Below are positions 32,453-42,422 of a stretch of 64,000 nucleotides of DNA, in pieces. Made by a program: the position numbers and the translations under genes. The notes beneath the pieces are model-generated. The model was not told the origin of the DNA. It worked only from the letters and a program-made list of their open reading frames with translations, and searched no databases. Position 1 is the first letter of the stretch. The number at the start of each line of letters is the position of its first letter. The DNA is from Mucilaginibacter rubeus (GTDB lineage Bacteria; Bacteroidota; Bacteroidia; Sphingobacteriales; Sphingobacteriaceae). The stretch lies in assembly GCF_003286415.2 (NCBI RefSeq), contig NZ_CP043450.1, forward strand, positions 6,882,001 through 6,946,000, written 5' to 3'.

Positions 32453-35400
32453 ATGGCATTTAATCCGGTTCGGAAGATGGCAGACAATATTGCGGCCATC
32501 CGGATAGCGCTGGACTTTTCCGGCCAGCAACTCTCGCTGGCAGATTTAGAAACACTAAAAAAATACGCCGGTTTCGGCGGTCTGAAAGCGGTGCTTTTTC
32601 CTCCGGGCGAAATAAAGGGATGGGAGAAATTCGGGGCCTCAAAGGCAGACCTAAAGCTATACCCCCAGGTCATGGAGCTGCACAGTTTGTTACAGGAAAA
32701 GCTGACTGCTAAGGAGTATAAGGAAGCAATAGATGCTTTAAAAAGCAGCTCTCAAACGGCCTATTATACACCAGATTACATCCCCCGGGCGATTTATGCC
32801 GCTATGCAGGAAAGCAGTATCGTTCCAAAGCGCCTATATGAACCAAGTGCAGGTGCCGGTGTTTTTGTTGACGAGGCGGTACAGGCCTTTCCTGATCTTG
32901 AAAAAATAAATGCCGTGGAGAAGGATATCCTGACCGGCAGAATATTGACCGCCATTAGTTCGGTGCATGATATCCCGGTCGAGGTGCAGATCAAAAAGCT
33001 GGAAGAAACTTCCGTTACTGAAAAAGCGCAATCTGACCTGGTCATCAGCAATATCCCTTTTGGCAAGATCGCTGTTCATGACCCTGCTTACAACAAAAGC
33101 GGTATCTCCGCCAAGGTGCATACCTACTTCTTTGCAAAAGGATTGGATAAGATCAAAGATGGCGGCATTTTAGCTTATATCGTAACCGATGCGTTCCTGA
33201 ATAACCCATCGAACGAGACCGCACGCAAATATTTATTTACTTCAGCAGACCTGCTAACCGTCGCCGTGTTGCCTGCCAACCTGATGAAGGAACATGCCAA
33301 TGTCGAAGTGGGTATGCACCTCATCCTTGTACAGAAAAATGACGCTAAGGATATACTTACCGAGGCTGAAAGCCAGCTGATCGAAACGGTGGAAGTAGCA
33401 AACCCCTTTGGCAAATATTTTCTGAATGCCTGGCTAGCCGATAAAAACGAATTGGTCTATGCCGACGAAGTTATTGAGGGCACCAACGCCAGGGGAAAAG
33501 CCGCAAGGATCGCCTGGCAAAACGGTGACATGCAGGACATCGTCCCTTTATTAAAGGAACAACTGATCGCAGGGTTTACAAACCTCAACTATGCCAAATG
33601 GGAGGCCATCTCTTTTGACCAAAAACAGGCACAACTTAGCCAGTTTACCTTTCTGCCGGTACCAGTCTTGGAAAAAAAGTCGGAAAAGCCCACATTAAAC
33701 TTAGGACAGTTGGGTTTGTTTGATGCACCGGTAACTAAACCCGAGGATAACAAAGCGGTGGCATACCTCGACGACCTGGATAAACAATTCGTAGATGCCG
33801 GAACTGCACGAATTATCAGCACCATCAGGACTACCGGCAAGCCGCAGCATGACAGCATTGTCCTGGTGACCGCGCGCGCCAAAGCGAATAATAAGTATAG
33901 CTATAAACTTTTTAGCAACCTCTCTGAAATTTCATTTCCCGCAAAATGGATGACTGGGTTAAGCCTTGGTCAGGAACTGGACGCACTTTCACTAAAGCTA
34001 AAGCATTACGGTCATGATTACCGGTATGAAGGTGATGCTACTTTAGAGCCCGCTTTCAAATTACTGCCGGACAGGCCAAAGGCTTTTACAGACCTGAAGC
34101 CCTTTTATACCAGGGATACGCTGGTCATATTTCAGGGCAAGCTTGGTCTCATCGGTGAACCCCACAATTTTGAGGCGAAATTTAACCCGCTCGATCCGCA
34201 GCCAGAGCTACCGTTCTATGAGGATTATTTGACGCTGCGGGATATTTACCTGGAACTTTCCGGCTACGAAAATGAACACGCGATCCAGTTCCCCGAGCTG
34301 CGAAAGTCACTTAACTTTTATTACGATGCTTTTTTAGCCAAACATGGCGAGCTCAATAAAAATGCAAACCGGAACCGCATACTTAACGATGCGGCTTTAG
34401 GCTTTAAAACGCTGTCCTCGCTGGAAATAAAGGAGGGCGAAAGGTTTATCCGGTCGGATATCTTTTACGGGCCGCTTTTTCAGCAAAAAGAAATGCTGAA
34501 AACCGATGACCCCGCCGAAGCCCTGGCCCGCTGCCTGAATGATACCGGTCGCGTGGATCTTACGCTGATCTGCCAGATCACTGGGTTAACCGACGATGAG
34601 GCCATCATTCAACTCGAAAAACAAATTCTGTTAAACCCCGAAACAGGATCGTGGGAAACAACGGACAACTACTTGTCGGGCGATGTTGTCGCAAAAATGA
34701 AGGCTGCCGAAAACCTTGCCGAAGAGCAGCCGCAAAACTTACAGTTCGCAAGAAGCCTTGCTGCTATCCGGCGGGTGCAGCCGGAGCGAATACCTTTTGA
34801 AAGGTTGGATTTTAACCTCGGTGAGCGTTGGGTGCCTATCGATTACTATCAGCGTTTTGCAACCGACCTGTTCAAACTGGATACAACGATCAAGTACCTG
34901 GGTTCCTTAGATGATTATAAGGTAAGCTACGGCAAAAAAGGCAACACGATCACTAATGAAGAGTTTTCCGTAACGCCCAAGGAAAGCAATAAGGTTACCG
35001 GCCGCACCTTACTGGAATATGCGCTGCTGAACACGAATCCGCATTTTACTTACCCGGTAGAACAATACGGCAAAACGGTAAGGGTGCCCGACACCGAGGC
35101 CATTCAAAATGCCCACCGGAAAATCGATACCATAAGGACACGTTACCTGCTATGGCTGCTCGAACTTCCCAACGAGGACAAACAGTATTTAGAGAAGCTC
35201 TATAACGATACCTATAACTGTTACGCACTCCGGGAATTTGACGGCAGCCACTTAACATTTCCGGGGCTTGACTTTAAAGCCTTAAAGATCGCTGACCTGT
35301 ATCCCTCCCAGCGAAACGCCGCCTGGCGCGTTATCCAAAATAATGGCGGCCTCATCGATCATGAGGTAGGCTTAGGTAAAACGCTGACAATGATCATTGC

Positions 35401-37912
35401 CGCCATGGAAATGAAAAGGCTCGGCATCGTGCATAAGCCCATGATCATTGCCCTAAAGGCCAATGTGCAGCAGATAACGGACACCTTTCGCCTGGCTTAT
35501 CCCAAAGCCAAATTGTTGGCGCCGGGTGAAACCGATTTTGAACCGGCAAAGCGCAAAAGGATCTTTCACGAGATCAAAAATAACAATTGGGACTGCATTA
35601 TCTTAACGCATGACCAGTTCGGAAAAATACCACAAGCGCCGGAAATACAACGGCAGATCCTCGAAATTGAACTGGATAACACCGAGCTTGATTTATTGGC
35701 CGTTCAGGATGCCGGTGAAGAAATAAGCAAGGAAATGCTTAAGGGATTGGAGATCCGCAAGGAAAATCTCGAAGCTAAACTCAAAGCCGTCATCGAGGCG
35801 ATAGAGCAACGCAAGGATACCGGGATCAATTTCCGGGAAATGAACGTAGATCACCTGTTTATTGATGAGTCTCATAAATTCAAGAATCTGACGTTCACGA
35901 CCAGGCATACCAAAGTTGCCGGTTTAGGCAATATCGCCGGTAGCCAAAAAGCCCTCAACATGCTTTTTGCCATTCGCACTTTACAGGAGCGCTTCGATAC
36001 CGATCTATGCGCTACTTTCCTTTCCGGCACGCCGATCTCCAACAGCCTGACCGAAATGTATCTGATCTTCAAATACCTCCGGCCGCGCGAGCTGGAAAGG
36101 CAGCGAATTTCAAACTTTGATGCCTGGGCGGCAGTTTATGCCCGTAAAACCGTCGATTTTGAATTTACGGTAACCAACGAGATCAGGGCAAAAGAGCGTT
36201 TCCGCCACTTTATCAAAGTCCCGGAGCTGGCCATGTTTTATAACCAGATCACCGATTATAAAACGGCCAAACATATCAATCTCGATAAGCCGGATATAGA
36301 AGAGACCCTGGTGAACATTAAGCCAACGCCGGATCAACAGGATTTTATAAAGCGGCTGATGGCCTTCGCCAAAACTGGCGATGCCACCGTGATCGGTAGA
36401 CGTCCCCTGACCAGGGATGAAGACAAGGGCCGCATGCTCATCGCCACCAACTATGCCAAAAAAATGGCGGTAGATATGCGCCTGGTCAATCCTGATAAAT
36501 ACGGTGACCATCCCGGCAACAAGGTGAATGTCTGCGCCCGTAATGTTGCGGAGATCTATCATGAAAGCACGTCGCACAAAGGCACGCAGATCATTTTTAG
36601 CGACATCGGCACCCCAAAGCCCGAAGAGTTTAACGTGTATGACGCGCTACTTGATAAACTGGTAACGGACTTCGGTATCCCGGCAAACCAGATCACCTTT
36701 ATCCATAACTGGGCTACAGATAAGCAACGTAAAGAGCTCTTTAGAAAGATGAACGCCGGGGAGATCCGGATACTGATCGGCAGTACCGAGAAAGCCGGTA
36801 CCGGCCTAAATGTCCAGGAACGTATCGTTGCCATGCATCATCTGGACATACCGTGGAAACCCTCAGAGCTGGAGCAACGCGATGGTCGCGGAGCAAGGCA
36901 AGGTAACTGGCTGGCCAAGAAATTTTACGGCAACAAGGTCAGGAATTTCATTTACGCGGTGGAGCAATCACTGGACAATTACAAATTCAACCTGCTTAAA
37001 AACAAGCAGATCTTCATCAGTCAGATGAAAAATAACCAGTTGTCTGTACGTACACTCGACGAAGGAGCGATGGATGAACAAAGCGGCATGAGCTTTTCTG
37101 AATACATCGCCATATTATCCGGCGACACTTCCTTACTGGAAAAAACCCGTTTGGAAAAGAAGGTTGCTGAACTGGAAGGTTATAAAGGCGCACATTTCAA
37201 AGAGGTTTCACGAAGCCGCTACCTGTTAGAGGATCTGGAGAAGAAAAGCCGGGAAACCGGGCAAACACTGGAACTTGTTCGTAAAGATGAAGCTATCTAC
37301 AGGCAGGTATTAAAGCTTGACGAGGACGGAACAAAATTAAACCCCTTAAAGCTGAATGATGGTGTTTATTCAGATCCGGTTGCCATCGGCAATAAGCTGA
37401 TCGACCTGTATAAAAACTGGCAGCCAACGGACTTCACCAAGCCTGAACTTCATTTAGGCGAATTGTATGGCTTTGACCTCTATATCAGGAAAAAGCTGCA
37501 AACCGTTGAAACCGGCTTTTCCAGCAGGATCGAACATGTTACCTCACTTTATGCGGAAAGCCGCGCCACAGGTATTAAGTACATGCAGAATGGCGGGGCA
37601 CCAAATATCGACAACCCCAAACTGGCTGCGCGCTATTTCCTGGATGCCATCAATAGGGTTATCGGTATGGCCGAACGCTACGAAAAGGAAGTGGACGGTA
37701 TCGATAAACAGATCCCCGAGGTCAGAGAACTTTCCCTACGGCCATTTGACAAGGAGTATGAGCTGGCCTCACTGAAAAGGGAAGTGGAAAAACTGGAGTT
37801 GGAGATCAGTCAAAAGATCGCCGAAAAGGAAAAGCAGGCACAGGCCGAACAGTTAAAGATCGAACAGGAACCCGAGGAAACTGAATCAGTAACGGTTGCT
37901 GTCAGACGCTGA
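32453..37912 (+). CDS. Giant N6-adenine methylase / SNF2-type helicase fusion
   Basis: An 1819-residue cytoplasmic protein. The N-terminal methyltransferase has motif I 'LYEPSAGAGVFVDEA' (near residue 128) and motif IV-like 'ISNIPFG' (near 198), an NPPY variant. The helicase has Walker A 'EVGLGKTLTMI' (near 972), motif II 'FIDESHKFKN' (DESH, near 1135) and motifs V/VI 'STEKAGTGLNVQERIV' and 'EQRDGRGARQG' (near 1442-1480). A C-terminal coiled-coil tail follows. Very large proteins of this plan are typical of Bacteroidota ICEs and some phages. They may process or modify incoming single-stranded or hemimethylated DNA to evade restriction. The exact role is unproven. Confidence 0.88.
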   Translation: MAFNPVRKMADNIAAIRIALDFSGQQLSLADLETLKKYAGFGGLKAVLFPPGEIKGWEKFGASKADLKLYPQVMELHSLLQEKLTAKEYKEAIDALKSSSQTAYYTPDYIPRAIYAAMQESSIVPKRLYEPSAGAGVFVDEAVQAFPDLEKINAVEKDILTGRILTAISSVHDIPVEVQIKKLEETSVTEKAQSDLVISNIPFGKIAVHDPAYNKSGISAKVHTYFFAKGLDKIKDGGILAYIVTDAFLNNPSNETARKYLFTSADLLTVAVLPANLMKEHANVEVGMHLILVQKNDAKDILTEAESQLIETVEVANPFGKYFLNAWLADKNELVYADEVIEGTNARGKAARIAWQNGDMQDIVPLLKEQLIAGFTNLNYAKWEAISFDQKQAQLSQFTFLPVPVLEKKSEKPTLNLGQLGLFDAPVTKPEDNKAVAYLDDLDKQFVDAGTARIISTIRTTGKPQHDSIVLVTARAKANNKYSYKLFSNLSEISFPAKWMTGLSLGQELDALSLKLKHYGHDYRYEGDATLEPAFKLLPDRPKAFTDLKPFYTRDTLVIFQGKLGLIGEPHNFEAKFNPLDPQPELPFYEDYLTLRDIYLELSGYENEHAIQFPELRKSLNFYYDAFLAKHGELNKNANRNRILNDAALGFKTLSSLEIKEGERFIRSDIFYGPLFQQKEMLKTDDPAEALARCLNDTGRVDLTLICQITGLTDDEAIIQLEKQILLNPETGSWETTDNYLSGDVVAKMKAAENLAEEQPQNLQFARSLAAIRRVQPERIPFERLDFNLGERWVPIDYYQRFATDLFKLDTTIKYLGSLDDYKVSYGKKGNTITNEEFSVTPKESNKVTGRTLLEYALLNTNPHFTYPVEQYGKTVRVPDTEAIQNAHRKIDTIRTRYLLWLLELPNEDKQYLEKLYNDTYNCYALREFDGSHLTFPGLDFKALKIADLYPSQRNAAWRVIQNNGGLIDHEVGLGKTLTMIIAAMEMKRLGIVHKPMIIALKANVQQITDTFRLAYPKAKLLAPGETDFEPAKRKRIFHEIKNNNWDCIILTHDQFGKIPQAPEIQRQILEIELDNTELDLLAVQDAGEEISKEMLKGLEIRKENLEAKLKAVIEAIEQRKDTGINFREMNVDHLFIDESHKFKNLTFTTRHTKVAGLGNIAGSQKALNMLFAIRTLQERFDTDLCATFLSGTPISNSLTEMYLIFKYLRPRELERQRISNFDAWAAVYARKTVDFEFTVTNEIRAKERFRHFIKVPELAMFYNQITDYKTAKHINLDKPDIEETLVNIKPTPDQQDFIKRLMAFAKTGDATVIGRRPLTRDEDKGRMLIATNYAKKMAVDMRLVNPDKYGDHPGNKVNVCARNVAEIYHESTSHKGTQIIFSDIGTPKPEEFNVYDALLDKLVTDFGIPANQITFIHNWATDKQRKELFRKMNAGEIRILIGSTEKAGTGLNVQERIVAMHHLDIPWKPSELEQRDGRGARQGNWLAKKFYGNKVRNFIYAVEQSLDNYKFNLLKNKQIFISQMKNNQLSVRTLDEGAMDEQSGMSFSEYIAILSGDTSLLEKTRLEKKVAELEGYKGAHFKEVSRSRYLLEDLEKKSRETGQTLELVRKDEAIYRQVLKLDEDGTKLNPLKLNDGVYSDPVAIGNKLIDLYKNWQPTDFTKPELHLGELYGFDLYIRKKLQTVETGFSSRIEHVTSLYAESRATGIKYMQNGGAPNIDNPKLAARYFLDAINRVIGMAERYEKEVDGIDKQIPEVRELSLRPFDKEYELASLKREVEKLELEISQKIAEKEKQAQAEQLKIEQEPEETESVTVAVRR

Positions 37913-37927
37913 TAATCATTAAAAATC

Positions 37928-38590
37928 ATGAATGAAACAGGTAACTATAGCGGCCCTTTCCCGGTAATTGAGCTGGAGGGCACTTCATTTTTTGTAAACG
38001 GTTATTTAATGGCGTTGGTCCAGGTAGACAAACCCGAAAATCAGCTCGATCTTTTCGACATGATGTGTTTGGAGGATCACTATGAGTTATGGTACGATAC
38101 CGATAGCAAACAGGTATATGACGGCCCGCTAACCGGGGAGATACCTGAACAGGTAAAACTATTTTGGTTTTACCCCTTTGACGCGATGGACCCGCAGGGA
38201 AGAAATGCCAGGCTGGATGAAACACGGCCGGGCTGGCGCAAGGATTTTCCGACAGATCTTCCGGTGATACAGATCGCCGGAAAGGACTTCTTTGTTGACG
38301 AAAGGCGTAAAGCTTTTCGCGATATCGAAAACTGCTGGAACATGATCTATTTCGCTGATGTGTTTAAGCGGGATGGTAAAACGGGTATCTACATTGATAC
38401 AACTGTCGTCCAGGTGCCGTTCCCGCATGAGTTTGATCCGTTCAACCCTCCGGCTGTTTTTCCTGAACATATCATTTTTGCCGAAGTGCCTGACGGCCAT
38501 CAACTGGCTACTTTGCTGGACTTACATCAAAAGCAAAAACTGCTTAGCGATAATAATGAACAAAATGAACAACGAAAGATTGGGCGTTAG
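37928..38590 (+). CDS. Unknown ICE accessory protein with internal repeat and KIGR tail
   Basis: A 220-residue cytoplasmic protein, acidic and rich in aromatic residues. It contains two copies of a beta-rich unit: 'FPVIELEGTSFFVNGYLMALV' near the N terminus, and 'LPVIQIAGKDFFVDERRKAF' near residue 110. The same unit occurs in the protein at 45897-46685. The chain ends 'QNEQRKIGR', a basic tail shared with other accessory proteins of this element. It lies just after the methylase-helicase and ends before an intrinsic terminator. No known function. Confidence 0.6.
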   Translation: MNETGNYSGPFPVIELEGTSFFVNGYLMALVQVDKPENQLDLFDMMCLEDHYELWYDTDSKQVYDGPLTGEIPEQVKLFWFYPFDAMDPQGRNARLDETRPGWRKDFPTDLPVIQIAGKDFFVDERRKAFRDIENCWNMIYFADVFKRDGKTGIYIDTTVVQVPFPHEFDPFNPPAVFPEHIIFAEVPDGHQLATLLDLHQKQKLLSDNNEQNEQRKIGR

Positions 38591-38607
38591 GTTCATCCAT
38601 TATCACA

Positions 38608-38640
38608 AGCCACCGCAAGTTCCGGTGGCTTTTTTTATTT
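38608..38640 (+). terminator. Intrinsic terminator before the coupling-protein gene
   Basis: AGCCACCG (38608-38615) pairs with CGGTGGCT (38623-38630), with a 7-nt loop, followed by TTTTTTATTT. It would end the long tra/helicase transcript, implying that the coupling-protein operon has its own promoter or depends on readthrough. Confidence 0.75.
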
Positions 38641-38654
38641 AATACCTTTTTATC

Positions 38655-40655
38655 ATGGAAGAAACCAGGGAGCAGCAAAAACTGCATGGTTTTTTGCAGT
38701 GCGCCATTTACCTGTCCATAGCTTTAGAAGCGGCCATTTTTATTTATCATGATGCTCCTTTCTGGGGTATTTTTAATACCCCGCTCGACAAGATCAGCCG
38801 ACTTGTTATTTACGCTGACCTGGTCTACAGCAAGCTGTCAACGTTTGGCTTGATCTGCCTGGTCAGCATTGGTACGCTGGCAAAAAAGAAAACAGACCTC
38901 GACCCTAAAAAACATATCATCTACCCGCTTACGGCCGGTCTGTTTTTGTTCTTCGGCAGCCTTGTTTGCAGGGGGCGTGCGTCCCCATTGGCATTCGCCT
39001 ATACCAGCTGGTATGACCTGCTGTATATGGCCTGCTCATTCACGGGAGCGCTCCTGGTAAGCCTTTCGATGGACAATATTTCCAAGTTCATCCACTCAGG
39101 ATTAGGCAAGGATAAATGGAATACGGAAGCGGAAAGCTTCATGCAACAGGTTAAGCGGATCGACACACCGTACTCGGTCAATATTCCCATGCTTTTTTAT
39201 TACAAAGGCAAGGTTCGGCATGGCTGGATAAACATCTGCAATGTTTTTCGTGGCACGATGGTCATCGGTACCCCAGGATCGGGTAAATCTTTTAGCATCG
39301 TTAATCCCTTTATTCGTCAGCTGATTGCTAAAGAGTTTGCCGTATGCCTATATGATTTTAAGTTCCCTGACCTCGGACATATTGCCTACTATCATTACCT
39401 GCTGGCCAAACAGAACGGCAAGCTGAAAGGCTTTGCCTTTCATGTCATCAATTTGAACGACATCGAAAAAAGCAGGCGTATCAATCCCTGGCGGGCAGAT
39501 TATATAAAATCACTGGCTGATGCCGCTGAAACTGCCGAAGCGCTGGTAGAAGCCTTAAAAAAGGGTGACCGCTCAGGCGGGAGCGACCAGTTCTTCACGC
39601 AGTCCGCGATTAATTTTTTGGCCTCCTGTGTGTACTTCATGAGCAAATACAAAGGCGGCATCTATTCCAGTTTCCCGCATGTGCTGGCGCTGCTTAACCA
39701 TTCGTACGAAGACATCTTTAATGCCCTGACCTCCGAGCCGGAACTGCGTTCGCTATTGTCGCCCTTCATGACGGCTTATAACGCCAAGGCAACTGACCAG
39801 TTAGAAGGGCAGATCGGTACCCTTAAAATATTTATAAGCCGCCTGGCGACCAAGGAAACGTATTGGGTTTTCTCCGGCAATGACTTTGACCTTAAAATAT
39901 CAGCCCAAGAAAATCCCGGAATGCTGGTATTGGCCAACGACCCTAACACCCAAAACATCAATTCGGCCTGCTATTCCATTATCATCAACCGAATAACCAA
40001 ACTGATCAACACCAAGGGCAACCTGCCCTCCGCACTGATCGTGGATGAGGTACCTACTTTATTCGTTCACCGGGTCGAAAATTTAATTGCCACTGCCAGA
40101 TCCAATAAAGTGGCTGTGCTGATGGGCTTGCAAGAACTTCCTCAGTTCAATCAGCAATACGGGAAAGATACTGCCGCAACCATTACCGCCGTGGTCGGAA
40201 CCGTCTTGTCCGGCTCTGTAAGGAATAAGGAAACCCTGGAATGGCTGGAACGCCTCTTTGGTAAATCCAAACAGATCGGTGAAGGGTTGTCTATCGACCG
40301 CAACAAAACATCTACTTCGCTGAATGAAAAACTGGAGGTGCTTATTCCTGCGGGAAAGATAGCCTCTCTCAATTCCGGCGAGCTGGTTGGCGTCATTGCA
40401 GCCGATGCCCAGGAAAAATATACGGGCGCTTTTGAAACATCTGCGGTCAACTGCCGCATCAATCTCGATATGGAAGAGATCCGGCGGGAAGAAATGGGAT
40501 ATAAGTCCCTGCCCACTTTTTATGACTTCGGTGGTAAAACAGATGAAAAACTGCGCCAGAATTTCAACCATATCACCCAGCAGATACAGGAAATGGTATT
40601 GGCGTTCAAACCGCCGCCATCTGCTTCACCAGTTAAAGCATCCATGAAGAAATGA
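38655..40655 (+). CDS. VirD4/TraG-type coupling protein (T4CP)
   Basis: A 666-residue inner-membrane ATPase that recruits substrates to the secretion channel. The N terminus has four probable membrane helices within residues 15-140. Walker A is 'IGTPGSGKSFSIV' near residue 205, 'AVCLYDFKFPDLG' follows, Walker B is 'ALIVDEVPTLFV', and then comes 'VAVLMGLQELPQFNQQYGKD'. This is the family of Bacteroidota coupling proteins (called MobC or TraG in different elements). It probably also selects the protein cargo discussed for the C-terminal KIGR tails. The last codons overlap the next gene by ATGA. Confidence 0.92.
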   Translation: MEETREQQKLHGFLQCAIYLSIALEAAIFIYHDAPFWGIFNTPLDKISRLVIYADLVYSKLSTFGLICLVSIGTLAKKKTDLDPKKHIIYPLTAGLFLFFGSLVCRGRASPLAFAYTSWYDLLYMACSFTGALLVSLSMDNISKFIHSGLGKDKWNTEAESFMQQVKRIDTPYSVNIPMLFYYKGKVRHGWINICNVFRGTMVIGTPGSGKSFSIVNPFIRQLIAKEFAVCLYDFKFPDLGHIAYYHYLLAKQNGKLKGFAFHVINLNDIEKSRRINPWRADYIKSLADAAETAEALVEALKKGDRSGGSDQFFTQSAINFLASCVYFMSKYKGGIYSSFPHVLALLNHSYEDIFNALTSEPELRSLLSPFMTAYNAKATDQLEGQIGTLKIFISRLATKETYWVFSGNDFDLKISAQENPGMLVLANDPNTQNINSACYSIIINRITKLINTKGNLPSALIVDEVPTLFVHRVENLIATARSNKVAVLMGLQELPQFNQQYGKDTAATITAVVGTVLSGSVRNKETLEWLERLFGKSKQIGEGLSIDRNKTSTSLNEKLEVLIPAGKIASLNSGELVGVIAADAQEKYTGAFETSAVNCRINLDMEEIRREEMGYKSLPTFYDFGGKTDEKLRQNFNHITQQIQEMVLAFKPPPSASPVKASMKK

Positions 40656-41071
40656 AAAAAGATTCAAATGAGATACAGCTACCCGATTACCTGTTGGTAC
40701 ACCCTGATCTTAAAGATGACCCGGCAAATAAACAGGGTGAGATCGGCTTTATAACGGCAGCGATCCTAGACACGGACGAATTTTATGTAGGTTTTGACGA
40801 CCACGAGGTTGGTTTTTACAGTGCCAGTGCGCTGCTTACATTCAAAGAGCCCGGCGAAATCTACGATTTATTACACCAAAAAGCGCTGACACTATCCGTT
40901 GACGATTTTAAAGACCTTAAAAATATTGCCCTCTTATTGGATCATGGAACGGAAAAACATGTCCGCACTGCAATGGAGCTGGTTAAAAAGAACGGTGGCA
41001 TTCATGATGCGGTAACCATTGGGTTAGACCAGTTTCTTGGGATAGACCAAACCAGGGGCCTGAAAAGATAA
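40652..41071 (+). CDS. Accessory protein of a three-copy family, copy 1
   Basis: A 139-residue acidic protein. The N-terminal half looks like a small SH3/KOW-like beta barrel ('LPDYLLVHPDLKDDPANKQG', 'FYVGFDDHEVGFYSASALLTF'). The C-terminal half is helical ('DFKDLKNIALLLDHGTEKHV'). It aligns with the products of 41127-41531 and 41554-41961. It is coupled to the coupling-protein gene (ATGA). No known function; the tail is basic ('QTRGLKR'). Confidence 0.55.
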   Translation: MKKDSNEIQLPDYLLVHPDLKDDPANKQGEIGFITAAILDTDEFYVGFDDHEVGFYSASALLTFKEPGEIYDLLHQKALTLSVDDFKDLKNIALLLDHGTEKHVRTAMELVKKNGGIHDAVTIGLDQFLGIDQTRGLKR

Positions 41072-41126
41072 GCCCCTTAGGCCTTCCGGCCATTACAAAA
41101 CCTAACAAAACATTTAAAACAATAAC

Positions 41127-41531
41127 ATGAAACAGGAAGAAATTACGGGTTTAATAGTCATGGTCAGCCCGGTCCTTTGGACTTCCGACCACGTTGGCCA
41201 GATCGGCATCATTGAACTTGCCGATTTTGAAAAAGATAAAATTTGGGTTGGATTTGAGGACGAGGAAGTAGATGCCTTCAGCCCGAAAACACTGTTTATC
41301 CTGAGAGCTACTGAGGAGCTGAATGAATTGGCAGAAACTTACAAATCTGTTCAATGGCCGCCTGTAGCTAAGAATTTACAAACCCTGGCCTTGCTTCAAG
41401 CATCCGGGTCGGCCGAACAACTGAAAAAAGCCTTTATACTCCTACAGGACGACCCAGAGCTTCATCGGGTGGCGATCATCCGCTTAAATGAGGCCCTTGA
41501 CCTCACCCCAGCCCGAAAAATCGGCAGGTAA
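41127..41531 (+). CDS. Accessory protein of a three-copy family, copy 2, KIGR tail
   Basis: A 134-residue protein with the same plan as copies 1 and 3: 'GLIVMVSPVL...HVGQIGII', 'IWVGFEDEEVDAFSPKTLFIL', then a helical part 'LQTLALLQASGSAEQLKKAF'. It ends 'LTPARKIGR', with the basic tail seen in other accessory proteins here. The beta-barrel part resembles nucleic-acid or protein-binding SH3-like folds, but no function is known. Confidence 0.55.
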   Translation: MKQEEITGLIVMVSPVLWTSDHVGQIGIIELADFEKDKIWVGFEDEEVDAFSPKTLFILRATEELNELAETYKSVQWPPVAKNLQTLALLQASGSAEQLKKAFILLQDDPELHRVAIIRLNEALDLTPARKIGR

Positions 41532-41553
41532 CATCTTAAAACATTTTAATATT

Positions 41554-41961
41554 ATGGAAAATCAAACTTTAGCCGGAACACTCGTTTTGGTGCAGCCGGA
41601 TATGGAAAACGACCCTGACGCAAAGCGGGGACATATCGGTGTGTTAACACTTACCTTTTCGGAAAAGGAAAACTATGTAAAATTTCCCGAAGGCGGGGAG
41701 TCCTATTTCCCAGCAGAACAGGTGATGATGCTTAAAGATAAGCAGGCTGTCTTCAATGACCTGACGAACAATGGCTCATCAATGCCGCTTGATGATTTCA
41801 AGGCCATGTATAAAATTATGCTATTACAGGACAGGGGTACTTCCCAGGCCTTGTATTCTGCGCTGGCCATTGCAAACGATAATCCTGGCATTCAGGAGAG
41901 GGTATTAGAACCCATTATCCCAACCCAAAAACAGGAGCTGTCCAAAACCTACAGCCGATGA
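41554..41961 (+). CDS. Accessory protein of a three-copy family, copy 3
   Basis: A 135-residue protein counted from the ATG at 41554 ('MENQTLAGTLVLVQPDMEND'). An upstream in-frame ATG at 41488 lies inside copy 2 and adds only out-of-family residues. It shares 'GTLVLVQPDMENDPDAKRGH', 'NYVKFPEGGESYFPAEQVMM' and 'DDFKAMYKIMLLQDRGTSQA' with copies 1 and 2. The tail is 'ELSKTYSR'. It overlaps the peptidase gene by ATGA. Function unknown. Confidence 0.55.
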   Translation: MENQTLAGTLVLVQPDMENDPDAKRGHIGVLTLTFSEKENYVKFPEGGESYFPAEQVMMLKDKQAVFNDLTNNGSSMPLDDFKAMYKIMLLQDRGTSQALYSALAIANDNPGIQERVLEPIIPTQKQELSKTYSR

Positions 41962-42422
41962 AATTACTGATCAGTCTTTGCCTGATCTGCCTGCCACTCA
42001 AACACCTGCAAATAAATTCCGATTTCGGATACCGTATTCACCCGCTAACGGGCAAATATGCCCTGCATCAAGGCGTCGATTTCAAAGCCCGAAGTGATAC
42101 GGTTTATGCCATTCTTGACGGCTATGTCGGATCGATAGGATATAACAATGGCCTTGGAATTAACATTTGGCTGGAACATGGTGATGTTGAATCAATTTAC
42201 GGTCACCTCAGCCAGATTTTGGTAACCGTTCAGGAAAGCGTGAAAGCTGGCGATGCCATCGGCATTACCGGCGCTACAGGCCGGGTGACGGGTCAGCACC
42301 TGCACTTCAGTATTTGCTACAGACACAAATACATCAATCCAATTAATTTTTTATATGAACTGCTAAAAAACCAAGAAAATGAGCAAAAATTTCAAAGCAC
42401 TGCCGATCCAGCTTTCAGATAA
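41958..42422 (+). CDS. M23-family peptidase (LytM-like), conjugation wall hydrolase
   Basis: A 154-residue exported protein with a short hydrophobic N terminus ('LLISLCLICLPLKHLQ'). The LytM zinc site looks complete: 'HQGVDF' gives His37 and Asp41, 'YGHLSQ' gives His83, and 'GQHLHFSI' gives His114 and His116. It probably cleaves peptidoglycan cross-links locally so the secretion channel can cross the wall, the role VirB1-like enzymes play elsewhere. It starts by ATGA overlap and overlaps the ArdC-like gene by 44 bp. Confidence 0.85.
   Translation: MKLLISLCLICLPLKHLQINSDFGYRIHPLTGKYALHQGVDFKARSDTVYAILDGYVGSIGYNNGLGINIWLEHGDVESIYGHLSQILVTVQESVKAGDAIGITGATGRVTGQHLHFSICYRHKYINPINFLYELLKNQENEQKFQSTADPAFR

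Noticed and set aside
32453..37912. Type I or type ISP restriction enzyme
   Set aside because: Methylase and helicase motifs are present but I could not find a PD-(D/E)xK or other nuclease motif; ICE context fits a non-restricting role better.
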